Notes: generated by a model from the letters alone, not told the origin. A DNA stretch of 20,248 nucleotides from an uncultured Cellvibrio sp. (GCA_946482385.1 CAMLRI010000003.1:1-20248); one strand, 5' to 3'; shown: positions 7,366 to 15,863, counted from the first letter of the stretch. Program-made: numbers and translations.

Positions 7366-8932
7366 CAGCCTTTACGATGTGATTATTGTGGGCGGCGGCT
7401 CCTCAGGTTCGGTGATGGCCCATCGCCTGAGCGAGAACCGCGACTGCCGCGTGCTGCTGCTGGAATCCGGCCCCGCCAAGCCCCCCGCCGGCCAGGAGGC
7501 CCTGGTGGATAATGCCAACCAGCCGGCCGTTGCCCCCGGCCTCAACTGGAAGTTTCCGGTCGCCATCAAGGCGGCGCTCAGCGGCGCCCCCCAGCGCAGT
7601 GCGGCGAGCATTTTTGACTACGAAGCCGGCCGCCTGCTGGGCGGCTCCTCGGCGGTTAATGCCGTGCAGGCCCTGCGCGCGGCGCCGGAGGATTTTGCCG
7701 ACCACTGGGTAAAAACCTGTGGCGAGGACTGGTCCTGGCAGCGGCTGTTGCCCTACTACCGCAAGCTGGAAAATGACCCCCTGGGCCCCAGCGAGCTGCA
7801 CGGCCATGACGGCCCCCTGCCGATCCGGCGGGAAACCCGGGAGCAGCTCAGCCCCGTGCAGGCGGGCCTCTACCAGGCCGCCCTGGATCAGGGCTTTGCC
7901 ACCACCCATGACCACAACGACCCGGACACCAGCGGTGTGGGCATAATTCCCAAGAATGTGGTCGATGGAAAACGCATCTCCACGGCGATCGCCTACCTGC
8001 AGCCGGCGGCCGCGCGGCCAAACCTCAAGGTATTAAGCCAAGTCACCGCAGAGCAGTTGCTGTTCGACGGCCATAGCTGCACCGGGGTTATCGCCGCCCA
8101 CAACCAGGAGCGGATGCAGTTCAATGCCCGCCACATAGTCCTCTGTGCGGGCGCCATAGGCACGCCCGCCCTGCTGCTCCGCTCCGGGGTGGGCGATCCG
8201 CAGCAGCTGCAGGCGGCCAATGTGGCTGTCCGCCACCCCTTGGCGGGGGTGGGCCAGGGCATTATGGATCACCCAGTGGTGGGCATTTGGGGCATGCCCC
8301 AGCCCCAGGCATGCCGCCTGGGCGACCCGCTGCGCCAGGTGCTGATCCGCTACTCCTCCCCGGTGTCCGGCTACCGCAACGATATGCACATCTGCATGAT
8401 GTCGGGCATTGATGTGGCGGCCATGTTTCCCCAGTTGGCTGCATCCGCCAGCACCCTGGCGGGCATCACTGTGTGCTACAACCGCTCCACCTCTGCAGGC
8501 GAGGTGCGCCTGAACCCCGCCGACCCCCTGCGCCCCCTGGTGTCGTTTAACCTGCTGGGCGACAGCGGCGATATAGCCCCCCTCAAGGACGGCCTGCGCC
8601 TGGCCTGGGAGATGATGCAAGGCCCGGCGCTCAAACCCCATTTCCAGCGCCTGCTGGCCTGGACACCGGGCATGATCGCCTCGGATGTGGCGCTGCAACA
8701 GGCCGTCAGCACCTTTGTCCGCCCCAGTGCCCACGTCTGCGCCTCGGCCCGCATGGGCAACAACCCCGATGCCGGCCATGTGGTGGATGCCTGGGGCAGG
8801 GTCTTTGGCATGGACAACCTGTGGATCGCCGACGCCTCGGTAATGCCCATGATCCCCTCGGCGCCGCCGCACCTGACCACCCTGATGCTGGCCGAAAAGC
8901 TCGCCGATAGCTTCAAACAGGTGGCGCTATGA
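7352..8932 (+). CDS. GMC-family FAD-dependent oxidoreductase (choline dehydrogenase-like), His/His type
   Basis: This 526-residue flavoprotein belongs to the glucose-methanol-choline family, which oxidises alcohols to carbonyls. The dinucleotide-binding GGGSSG is at 14-19 with the ribose-binding E38; GRLLGGSS (93-100) matches the first GMC signature and AGAIGTPALLLRSG (266-279) the second. The catalytic His is H461 in AHVCASARMG. The second active-site position is H507 (PPHLTT), so the pair is His/His, as in fungal oxidases such as aryl-alcohol oxidase, not the His/Asn of choline dehydrogenase. No signal peptide is visible. It overlaps the NRPS stop by 8 nt and the next gene by ATGA. Given a reductase-terminated synthetase upstream, it may oxidise a released alcohol or another alcohol in the product; thiazoline oxidation is possible but is usually done by FMN enzymes. 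Many side-chain signatures match the GMC gene two positions downstream. Confidence 0.93.
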   Translation: MDSAASLYDVIIVGGGSSGSVMAHRLSENRDCRVLLLESGPAKPPAGQEALVDNANQPAVAPGLNWKFPVAIKAALSGAPQRSAASIFDYEAGRLLGGSSAVNAVQALRAAPEDFADHWVKTCGEDWSWQRLLPYYRKLENDPLGPSELHGHDGPLPIRRETREQLSPVQAGLYQAALDQGFATTHDHNDPDTSGVGIIPKNVVDGKRISTAIAYLQPAAARPNLKVLSQVTAEQLLFDGHSCTGVIAAHNQERMQFNARHIVLCAGAIGTPALLLRSGVGDPQQLQAANVAVRHPLAGVGQGIMDHPVVGIWGMPQPQACRLGDPLRQVLIRYSSPVSGYRNDMHICMMSGIDVAAMFPQLAASASTLAGITVCYNRSTSAGEVRLNPADPLRPLVSFNLLGDSGDIAPLKDGLRLAWEMMQGPALKPHFQRLLAWTPGMIASDVALQQAVSTFVRPSAHVCASARMGNNPDAGHVVDAWGRVFGMDNLWIADASVMPMIPSAPPHLTTLMLAEKLADSFKQVAL

Positions 8933-9723
8933 TCTCCCTTATCCACAGCCAGGCCGCCGGCAAATACCTGCGCTACTTCCAGCAGCCGGCGCAGCCGCGT
9001 CTGCGCCTGGTGTGCTTTCCCTGGGCCGGCGGCGGGGCTAATTTCTACCGCAAGTTGTGCGGGCGTATAGCCCCGGATGTCGAGCTGATTGCGGTGCAGC
9101 TGCCGGGGCGCGAGGACAGATTCCACGAGCCCCGCCTCACCCGCATGGAGCTGATAGTGGCCCAGGTTAAACGCGAACTCAGCGCCCTGGCCGATATACC
9201 CAGCCTGCTGTTTGGCCACAGCATGGGCGCCCTGGTGGCCTATGAAGTCGCCCAGGCCCTGGGCGGGGCGGGGCGTTTTCCCCTGGCCGGGCTGATCCTC
9301 TCCGGCTCCAACGCCCCCCATATCAAGTCCTGCCACAGCCGCTGCCCCCACGACGCCAGCGAAGGCGAGGTAATCACCGACATCAGCAGCCTGGGCGGCA
9401 CCCCGCCGGCGCTGCTGGCGGACGAATCCCTGATGCGCAGCCTGCTGCCCAGCATCCGCGCCGACTATGCGGTGCTGGAGGCCTACCGCGCCCATCCGCC
9501 CATGCCCCTGTTGGATTGCCCGGTGATCGCCTGCGCCGCGCGGGGGGACCAGTGCATTTCCCGCGCGGGCATTGATGCCTGGGGGCAGTACGCCGGGCTG
9601 GTCTTCGAAACCCACTGGTTCGAGGGCGATCACTTTTACCTTACCGAGCCGCAGCACCCCTGGGTGGAGCAGCTCAACCTTTGGTTGCATCAGGAGCTAG
9701 CGCCCGATGCATGCATCATCTGA
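8929..9723 (+). CDS. Type II (editing) thioesterase of the NRPS operon
   Basis: This is a 264-residue alpha/beta hydrolase of the external thioesterase family that removes mis-primed or stalled acyl groups from carrier proteins. The hallmark FPWAGGGANFYR (30-41) forms the oxyanion region; GHSMG (96-100) carries nucleophile Ser98; the likely acid and base are Asp207 (ARGDQ) and His235 (EGDHFYL). Length and motif order are ordinary for GrsT/LgrE-like proteins. The ATG overlaps the preceding stop in the classic ATGA arrangement, so it is translationally coupled to the first GMC gene and should be made together with the synthetases. Confidence 0.94.
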   Translation: MISLIHSQAAGKYLRYFQQPAQPRLRLVCFPWAGGGANFYRKLCGRIAPDVELIAVQLPGREDRFHEPRLTRMELIVAQVKRELSALADIPSLLFGHSMGALVAYEVAQALGGAGRFPLAGLILSGSNAPHIKSCHSRCPHDASEGEVITDISSLGGTPPALLADESLMRSLLPSIRADYAVLEAYRAHPPMPLLDCPVIACAARGDQCISRAGIDAWGQYAGLVFETHWFEGDHFYLTEPQHPWVEQLNLWLHQELAPDACII

Positions 9724-11419
9724 TTTGCCAGGCGGGGTTCCCATGCAAGACTGCGATGACATTGTGATAGGGGCCGGCTCCTCGGGCGCTATTGTGGCCG
9801 CCCGGCTCAGTGCCGGCGGCAGCCGCCGGGTGCTGCTGATCGAAGCGGGGCCGGATTGTTTCAACGGCCCGCTGCCGGCGCCATTGGCCAGCAGCCACGA
9901 GGCGGTGCTGAGCGGCTACAACTGGGATTTCAAGGCGCAACTGCGCGACAGCCACTGGCTGGCCAGCCTCAAGGATGCGGCCAGTGTGTTCGGCTCCTCC
10001 TCCCTGGGCAGCAAACTGGCCATGGCCAAAACAGCGCTGCACACGGGGATCGGCAGCCAATCAGCCCTGACCCGTTTTAATTACCCCCTGGGCAAACTGG
10101 TGGGTGGCTCCTCGGCCATCAATGGCGCCCTGGCGCTGCCACCCCTGCCGCAGGACATGCAGGCCTGGGTGGCCCGGGGCAACAGCGACTGGGGCTGGCA
10201 GCAGGTGCTGCCCTACCTGGAAAAAATCATAGCCCCCGGCACCGGGGCAATCAGCCTGCAGCAGCCAAGCCAGGCACAGCTGCATCCGGTGCAACAGGGT
10301 TTTATGCAGGCCTGTCAGCGGCTGGATTTCCCGGCAACCAACCTGGGCTATGGCCAAAACCCCTCGCCGGGGGTGGGTATCATTCCCCGCAACCTGGCCC
10401 AGGGCATACGCCAGTCCACCGCTATTACCTACCTCAGCCAGGCGAGGTCGCGCGCCAATTTCCAGCTGCTCGCCGATAGCCTGGTACAGCGCATCCTGAT
10501 GGAGGGCGGCCGGGCCCGCGGGGTGGAGGTGTGGGTCAAAGGCGAACTGCAAACCATTGCCGCCGAGCGGGTCATCCTCTGCGCTGGCGCTATCCAAACC
10601 CCCTGCCTGCTGATGCGTTCCGGCATTGGCGACCCGGCGCTGTTGGCCGAGGCGGGGATCGCCAGCCACATCCCCCTGCCAGGTGTTGGCACCAACCTGA
10701 TGGACCACACCTCCCTGGGTTTTTGGATGGTGCCCCAACCGGGTACCTGCCAGGCCGGGGAGGATGTCCACCAGGTAATGCTGCGCTGCGCCTCGGCCAG
10801 CGCCCCCGCCGGCACCAGCGACCTGCAGCTCTACGCCGTCAACTCCATGGAAACGCGCCATTTTCCCGAGTTGAAAATGGCCCTGGGCAGCGACTTCGCC
10901 CTATCCATTACCCTGGTGCTCGGCCAGCCGGAGTCCCGGGGCAGGGTTAGGGTTACCAGCCCCCTGGCCAGTGCCCAGCCCGACATAGTGCTCAACCTGG
11001 TGTCATCCCCGGCGGATATGGAGAGGTTGAAATACGGCGCGCGCCTGGCGTGGCAGCTGGCCCAGCAGGTGGAATTCCAGCGCCATGTGGCCAAGACATT
11101 TGCCTGGAACCCGCGCATCCTCCACAGCGACGCCCTGCTGGAGGAGAGTATCCTGACGTTTGCCCGGGGTTCCTGGCATATCGCCGGCACGGCGGCCATG
11201 GGGCCGGCGAGCGACCCGCAAGCGGTGGTCAATCAGCAGGGGGCGGTTTATGGCTGCGACAACCTCTATGTGGCGGATGCTTCGCTCATGCCCTGCATCA
11301 GCACTAATCCCACTAACCTCACCACCATGATGATTGCCGAAAAAATCAGTGCAGGCCTGTTGGGCGAAGCCGCCAGCAGCAGCTTGGCCCATGACCAGGA
11401 AGAGGAGTTTGTGTTTTAG
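9707..11419 (+). CDS. GMC-family FAD-dependent oxidoreductase, His/Asn type, second paralogue
   Basis: From the ATG at 9707 the protein has 570 residues: GAGSSG at 22-27 with E46 for FAD ribose, GKLVGGSS (129-136), AGAIQTPCLLMRSG (293-306), catalytic H491 in WHIAGTAAMG and N537 in NPTNLTT, the His/Asn pair of choline dehydrogenase-like enzymes. The region 75-125 is longer than in the first GMC protein. Shared unusual stretches (GVGIIP[KR]N, MDHxxxGxW, PQP near 313-345) mark the two as paralogues that diverged within this pathway. The start is uncertain: 9707 overlaps the thioesterase gene and has AGGAG 10 nt upstream; the in-frame ATG at 9743 has GGCGGGG close upstream and would begin five residues before the FAD motif. 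It is the last gene of the operon and probably an alcohol dehydrogenase/oxidase acting on the peptide product. Confidence 0.93.
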   Translation: MHASSDLPGGVPMQDCDDIVIGAGSSGAIVAARLSAGGSRRVLLIEAGPDCFNGPLPAPLASSHEAVLSGYNWDFKAQLRDSHWLASLKDAASVFGSSSLGSKLAMAKTALHTGIGSQSALTRFNYPLGKLVGGSSAINGALALPPLPQDMQAWVARGNSDWGWQQVLPYLEKIIAPGTGAISLQQPSQAQLHPVQQGFMQACQRLDFPATNLGYGQNPSPGVGIIPRNLAQGIRQSTAITYLSQARSRANFQLLADSLVQRILMEGGRARGVEVWVKGELQTIAAERVILCAGAIQTPCLLMRSGIGDPALLAEAGIASHIPLPGVGTNLMDHTSLGFWMVPQPGTCQAGEDVHQVMLRCASASAPAGTSDLQLYAVNSMETRHFPELKMALGSDFALSITLVLGQPESRGRVRVTSPLASAQPDIVLNLVSSPADMERLKYGARLAWQLAQQVEFQRHVAKTFAWNPRILHSDALLEESILTFARGSWHIAGTAAMGPASDPQAVVNQQGAVYGCDNLYVADASLMPCISTNPTNLTTMMIAEKISAGLLGEAASSSLAHDQEEEFVF

Positions 11420-11432
11420 CGGCAGCTAGCCT

Positions 11433-11493
11433 GGGCGCCCAGCAATCCGGGCGCCAAAAGACTGGGTGCCAAAAGACCGGGCGTTAGAAAAAA
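11433..11493. repeat. Imperfect 15/16-bp tandem repeats between converging operons
   Basis: Successive units start at 11433 (16 bp), 11449, 11464 and 11479. All begin GGGCG or GGGTG; the middle two share GCCAAAAGAC. The array fills nearly all of the 64-bp gap between the last NRPS-operon gene and the stop of the convergent beta-barrel gene. The last unit runs into that stop codon (11484-11486). Within it, GGCGCCC (11434-11440) and GGGCGCC (11449-11455) form a perfect 7-bp inverted repeat with an 8-nt loop, but no T-tract follows on either strand. Confidence 0.75.
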
Positions 11494-12767
11494 CGCTCCA
11501 GGGAGATCTGGATGAAATCTTCATCGCGAATGTTGTACATCAAATCGGTGGGCGCATCGCTGTGGAAAATCCAGGTCTCCAGGCTGAGGCGGTAGGCGTC
11601 GCCCAAGCGGCGGCTGGCTTCCAACCGCGCCAGGTAGCGATCGCTGTGCTCCAGGTCCTGGATCACACCGGCCAACAGCTCGCTGCTCTGTTGGTCGTTC
11701 CAGGTCAGGCGTGCGCCCACAAACAGGTCACGCTGTAAAAAACCGCTGGCCTGTTCCTTGCGTTCATCCCAATTGAATTCCACCAGCCAGCCCAGGTCGG
11801 CGCCCTGTTGGTTGATGCCGTAAAAGCTGTACTCAAAACCCGCCACCGCTGCGGCATAGTCATCCGATGCCTGGCGGCGCGCCAGTGCCTCCAGCTTCCA
11901 CAACCAGGCGCCCAGCGTGGCCTGCACATCCACACCCAGTTGCTCCATCTGCTCATAAAAGGGCGTGAAGTGAATAACCCCTGCGCTGGTGTCCACCCCC
12001 GACACCTGCAACAGCGGGTCGCGCCTGGTGCCGGAAAAATAGTGCACCCCAAAATCCCAACTGCCTAGGGTATGGCTGTAGCGCAGCGCCGCGTCCAGGT
12101 GGCGCTCCTCGCGGGAGGATTCATACCGGGCGGGCTCCATATGGGCGTCAAAACGGCGCCATCCCGCTTCGGTCAGCTGGCGCGAGGAAAAATTAAAATG
12201 GCCGTCTTCGCCGGGGAAAGCGCGCTCGCGAAAATAGGGCAAGAGAAAAGCATCAAGCACCCCCCAATCCCCCAGGCGGGTTAGTTGCATCATAGGCTGG
12301 CCCAACTTGTCCTCGCCATCCAGGCTTTCCAGGTGATCGGTTTGGTTAATCACATCCACCAAATGCTGGCTCTCGGTAACGCCCCAAAATATTTTATTAA
12401 TGCCCACCCGCAATTCGGTGGCGGCACTGGCGTATTGATAAAAAGCCTCGCGGATATCGCCGTGGCTGCGCTCCTCATCCAGGGCGTCGACACGGGCAAA
12501 GGGTTTGAACTTCCAGGCGGAAGCGCCCGCTTCCCAGTACCATTCCGGCTCAATAAAAGCGGAGGATTGGAATTCCTCCCCATGGTTGAAATAGCGGGTC
12601 TCTACACCCACAGAACCGCGCAAATCCACCTCGGCCCGGGCCGAGGGTGCAAACAGTGATGCTGTGGCAAATAGTATCGCTGAGGCAAATAGCGTCGCTG
12701 TGGCAAAGGGTGCCGCCATAGCTCGCCCCGGGCTGCCTGCCGGGGGCAAGGGCAAATAATCAAACAT
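11484..12767 (-). CDS. Predicted outer-membrane beta-barrel protein of the RND/LolA-like operon
   Basis: This 427-residue protein has a long signal peptide: charged R15 near the start, a hydrophobic stretch 17-40 built of FATATL/FASAIL/FATASL-like hexapeptides, and a likely cleavage after SARA (about residue 45). The mature part is rich in alternating aromatic and polar residues (for example LRGSVGVETRYF, FKPFARVDAL, WDFGVHYFSG) and ends in LERFF; a terminal aromatic residue is typical of barrels inserted by the BAM machinery. I do not recognise a named family with certainty; it resembles the barrel proteins that accompany HAE-3 RND permeases and LolA-like proteins. The ATG at 12767 is supported by TAAGGAG overlapping the upstream gene's stop, 14 nt away. 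An alternative ATG at 12719 would still leave a signal peptide. Role in envelope export is inferred from context. Confidence 0.8.
   Translation of the reverse strand: MFDYLPLPPAGSPGRAMAAPFATATLFASAILFATASLFAPSARAEVDLRGSVGVETRYFNHGEEFQSSAFIEPEWYWEAGASAWKFKPFARVDALDEERSHGDIREAFYQYASAATELRVGINKIFWGVTESQHLVDVINQTDHLESLDGEDKLGQPMMQLTRLGDWGVLDAFLLPYFRERAFPGEDGHFNFSSRQLTEAGWRRFDAHMEPARYESSREERHLDAALRYSHTLGSWDFGVHYFSGTRRDPLLQVSGVDTSAGVIHFTPFYEQMEQLGVDVQATLGAWLWKLEALARRQASDDYAAAVAGFEYSFYGINQQGADLGWLVEFNWDERKEQASGFLQRDLFVGARLTWNDQQSSELLAGVIQDLEHSDRYLARLEASRRLGDAYRLSLETWIFHSDAPTDLMYNIRDEDFIQISLERFF
12643..12714 (-). repeat. 18-bp tandem repeats encoding the signal-peptide core
   Basis: Three clear units on the + strand (12661-12678, 12679-12696, 12697-12714) share GCTGWGGCAAA; a fourth degenerate unit can be aligned at 12643-12660. 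Read on the coding strand they give hexapeptides of the form FA(T/S)A(T/S/I)L, which together form the hydrophobic core of the beta-barrel protein's signal peptide. Confidence 0.88.
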
Positions 12768-12781
12768 AACCAGGCCGCTCC

Positions 12782-13582
12782 TTACCTGGCGCGCATCAAA
12801 CTGTTGCGATTGAAATCTGCATCCGTCAGGCTAGTTTGGAACTGGTAATTTTTCCAATGCAAATCGGTGGTTTTGTGGGTTTGGTGATTCACCATACTGA
12901 ATTGGGCTGCGCGCCAGTATTTATCCAAATACAACTGGTGGTTGCGCTGTGTCAGGGTTTTCAGCAAAGCGCCTTTGCGATCGTAGAAATCAATTTTCAA
13001 CGTGCGGTAGTGCTGCTTGTCGATCCATACATCCCGGTGCTTGTAACCCGAGTGCTCGTACACGGGAAAACCGCGCACAACAAAACAATCCTGGCCATCC
13101 AGTATTTCGTCGCGCAGATATTCATAGGTGTACTTGGCCACTTCATTAGAGCTTAAATCCTCAAAGGCAAATTCGCTGCCCATAAAAGGCCCGGATTTAT
13201 TCGCCGAGGCTATGCGTTTAACGCGCTTCAAGGCGGGCAGGTACAGCCATTGCTCATCGGGCACCAGCGCGTGGGAAAACGACAAAAACGCCGTTCCCTG
13301 AACATCCTTGGGCGAATCAAAAATGGTGAGGCTTTTATCGCCATCGCCTGCGACTTCCAAAAATTTCAAACGCACCTCGCGCACCGATTGCTGCCCGTTG
13401 GGGCTGATTAAAATCATTTGCATTTCCGCTGTGGCATCGCCCCAGCCGGAGTCGCGGCGGTCGGCTTCCTGTGCGATGGCCAGGCCGCGCTCGGCGGCCT
13501 CGTTGGTGGCGGCGGAAGCTGTCAGTGCATTAAACGCCAGGCTCAGCGATAACATCAGTGTTAGCGGTTTGATCAGTTGCAT
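12782..13582 (-). CDS. LolA-like outer membrane lipoprotein-sorting family protein
   Basis: From the ATG at 13582 the protein has 266 residues, with a signal peptide (MQLIKPLTLML..., cleavage near TASA at 21-24). The remainder resembles the periplasmic LolA-like family annotated as outer membrane lipoprotein-sorting proteins and usually found beside MMPL-type RND permeases: a half-barrel predicted to carry a lipid or lipoprotein. Typical stretches are the lipoprotein-sorting core around PDEQWLYLPALKRVKRI and the tail motif NYQFQTSLTDADFNR near the end. The open frame extends to 13654, but GGAGA at 13591-13595, 8 nt before the ATG at 13582, and the signal peptide decide the start. It overlaps the 3' end of the RND gene by 53 bp, indicating coupled translation. 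The cargo cannot be read from sequence. Confidence 0.85.
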   Translation of the reverse strand: MQLIKPLTLMLSLSLAFNALTASAATNEAAERGLAIAQEADRRDSGWGDATAEMQMILISPNGQQSVREVRLKFLEVAGDGDKSLTIFDSPKDVQGTAFLSFSHALVPDEQWLYLPALKRVKRIASANKSGPFMGSEFAFEDLSSNEVAKYTYEYLRDEILDGQDCFVVRGFPVYEHSGYKHRDVWIDKQHYRTLKIDFYDRKGALLKTLTQRNHQLYLDKYWRAAQFSMVNHQTHKTTDLHWKNYQFQTSLTDADFNRNSLMRAR

Positions 13583-15863
13583 AGGTTTTGTCTCCATCAA
13601 AATAAAGTAACAGCGCTGGCAGCAGTAAAAAATCCAACAGCAGAGCAATGGCAAAGGTCATGGATGCCATGGCACCCAGGTCCCCGTTCAATTTAAAGAG
13701 GGATAGCAGCAACACCAAAAACCCCGCAACCAACACCAGGGTTGTCACCAGCAGTGCAGAGCCAACATGGTTAAACGCGTAATAAATGGCCTGTTCGGCA
13801 TGCATGCCCAGGGTGCGCCGGGCGAGCAGGTATTTGCTGAGGAAGTGAATGGTGTCGTCCACCACTATCCCCAGGGTGACGCCCGCCACCAGGGCGACGG
13901 TCATGCCTACCTGGCCATCCAGCAGGGCCCAGATGCCAAAGGCAATAATGGGCGGCACCAGGTTGGGCACCAAACTGATCAAACCAATTTTTACCGAGCG
14001 CAACGCCAGGATCAGGATAAAAGGAATAAACAACAGCGACAGGGCAATACCATAGGTTTGGCTGGTGGCATTGCGCTGCCCTATGTGGGCAAAAATCAGG
14101 GTGGTACTGGCGATATCCACTTTTAAATCCGGATAGGTCGACGCCAGCCAGGTTTTCAAGCGCGCTTCCAGTTGCAACTGCTCCGCAGAACTGAGGTTGT
14201 GCAGCGACAGGGTGACCTTGGTGGCGCTCTTGTCGAGGTTGATCTGGTTGGTGAGATCCAGGCCGTAGGGCAAGGACATTTCATAAAGCAGTAAATATTG
14301 GGCGGCGAGTTCGCGATTATCCGGCAGGCGATAATACGCGGGATCATCGCCGTGCATGTTTTTGTTCAGGCGCTTGATAACATCGGTAAAGGTAAACACG
14401 TGGCTCACTTCCGGTTGCGCTTTGGCATAGGCGACAAACTGCTCCACTTTGCGCAAAAATTCCGGGTCGGCAATACCATTTTCCGCACCGGAATTCAGGG
14501 AGAATTCCTGGGTGTATGGCCCCAATAAAACGCGCGAGGCGTAATCGGTCGACTGGCGGAAGCTGACACTCTCATCAAAGTATTTTACAAACTCGTCGTT
14601 AATTTGGTTGCGCGGCACCAAAAACGCACAGGCCAGGGTGAGCAGGGCAAAAGCAATAACAATTTGCAGGCGGCGTTTAATCACAAAAGCGGCCAGGGCA
14701 TCAAAAAAAGCATGGCGGGTATCGCGCGCGCGGCTGGCTTTAATGGGCAGCATAACGGCTATGGCCGGCAGCAATGTCAGGCTCAGCAGCCAGGCGCCGG
14801 CAATACCGGCGGCCACTGTGTTACCCAGGTGCGCCAGGGGCGGCACCTCGGTAAAGTTCATGGTGAGGAAGCCAAAAATAGTGGTAATGGAGGTGAGCGA
14901 CACAGGGTAAAAATTCAGGCGCACACTTTCTGCCATGGCCTCTTCGCGGGATTTACCCTGGCGCAAACCCGCCATGTAGGTCACGAACAAATGCACTGCA
15001 TCCGCTACTGCCACTGTCAGGATAATTGTGGGTGCTGTGGCCATGGGCGTGGTCATTTTCAACCCCGACCAACCAAACAGGCCCATGCCCACCAGCACCG
15101 ACAGCAGGATCAACAAAATAGTGACCGCCACCGGAACCAGGCTGCGCAGCATCAAGCCGATCAGCAGGATAATAATCACAAACATCACCGGCACCAGCTG
15201 CTTCATATCGCTGGCCGATACCACCGAGAAGGTGTTGTTCATCATTACCACACCGGTGAGATCCACGCGCAGATTGCTATCGCGCGCTTCCAGCTCACTG
15301 GCCAGTTGCTGGGCGAATTGGGCGATCTCGGGTGTTTCTGTGAGGGATTTCCCCGGCAACTGCACAGTGACATTGACACCGGTGACTGTCGCCTCCGGGT
15401 TAATCAAACGGTTCAACAGCAAAGGCTCATGCAGCGCAATGGTTTTGAGGCTGTCGATTTGAGCCTGGGAGAGGGCGCTGGCATCGGCCACTAAATCCGC
15501 TACCGATAAATCATCGCCTTCAGCGCGGGTATGTTGGAAATTGGTAATGGATTCCACCCGGTTGGAGTAGGGTGTTTGCCAGGCTTGCTCGGTTAACCAT
15601 TGCAGGGATGCCAGGGTGTTGGCCGAAAATACCTGGCCATCTTTGGGGGTGATAACAAAGAGTACATTATCGGCCTTGGCGTAGGTTTCCTGCATGGCCT
15701 CAAAGGCTTGCCGTTGCGGGTTATCCTGGTAAAAAAAGGCGCGATAATCGTTGGTAAATTGCAGGAAGCGCACACCACTGGCACAGAGCGCCACCACCAG
15801 GAGCATGGCGCAGATAACCAACCAGCGTTGGCGCAGGAGCCAACGTGCATAGACGTCAACCAT
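13530..15863 (-). CDS. RND superfamily permease, MMPL/HAE-3 type
   Basis: From the ATG at 15863 the protein has 777 residues, with the duplicated RND layout: a first membrane helix near 11-33, a large periplasmic loop, a five-helix bundle from about 225 to 380, then a second helix (AFALLTLACAFLVP), a second periplasmic loop and a final five-helix bundle. Charged residues typical of the proton relay occur in both bundles (AVADAVHLF in the first, GIVVDDTIHFLSKY in the second). The length, shorter than 1000-residue drug pumps, and the neighbouring LolA-like and barrel genes point to the HAE-3 group involved in lipid or lipoprotein traffic, not tripartite drug efflux. The frame could start at 15986, but AGGAG at 15869-15873, 5 nt before 15863, and the immediate membrane helix fix the start. 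It is the first gene of a three-gene - strand operon. Confidence 0.9.
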   Translation of the reverse strand: MVDVYARWLLRQRWLVICAMLLVVALCASGVRFLQFTNDYRAFFYQDNPQRQAFEAMQETYAKADNVLFVITPKDGQVFSANTLASLQWLTEQAWQTPYSNRVESITNFQHTRAEGDDLSVADLVADASALSQAQIDSLKTIALHEPLLLNRLINPEATVTGVNVTVQLPGKSLTETPEIAQFAQQLASELEARDSNLRVDLTGVVMMNNTFSVVSASDMKQLVPVMFVIIILLIGLMLRSLVPVAVTILLILLSVLVGMGLFGWSGLKMTTPMATAPTIILTVAVADAVHLFVTYMAGLRQGKSREEAMAESVRLNFYPVSLTSITTIFGFLTMNFTEVPPLAHLGNTVAAGIAGAWLLSLTLLPAIAVMLPIKASRARDTRHAFFDALAAFVIKRRLQIVIAFALLTLACAFLVPRNQINDEFVKYFDESVSFRQSTDYASRVLLGPYTQEFSLNSGAENGIADPEFLRKVEQFVAYAKAQPEVSHVFTFTDVIKRLNKNMHGDDPAYYRLPDNRELAAQYLLLYEMSLPYGLDLTNQINLDKSATKVTLSLHNLSSAEQLQLEARLKTWLASTYPDLKVDIASTTLIFAHIGQRNATSQTYGIALSLLFIPFILILALRSVKIGLISLVPNLVPPIIAFGIWALLDGQVGMTVALVAGVTLGIVVDDTIHFLSKYLLARRTLGMHAEQAIYYAFNHVGSALLVTTLVLVAGFLVLLLSLFKLNGDLGAMASMTFAIALLLDFLLLPALLLYFDGDKTYATDQTANTDVIAEPGV

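Noticed and set aside
11434..11455. Intrinsic terminator for the NRPS operon
   Set aside because: The GC stem is good but is followed by AAAAG on the + strand and by CAGGC on the - strand, with no T-tract.
14604..15494. Long + strand frame opposite the RND gene
   Set aside because: Composition (H, Q, G, N-rich) is that of a shadow; the - strand RND frame is strongly supported.
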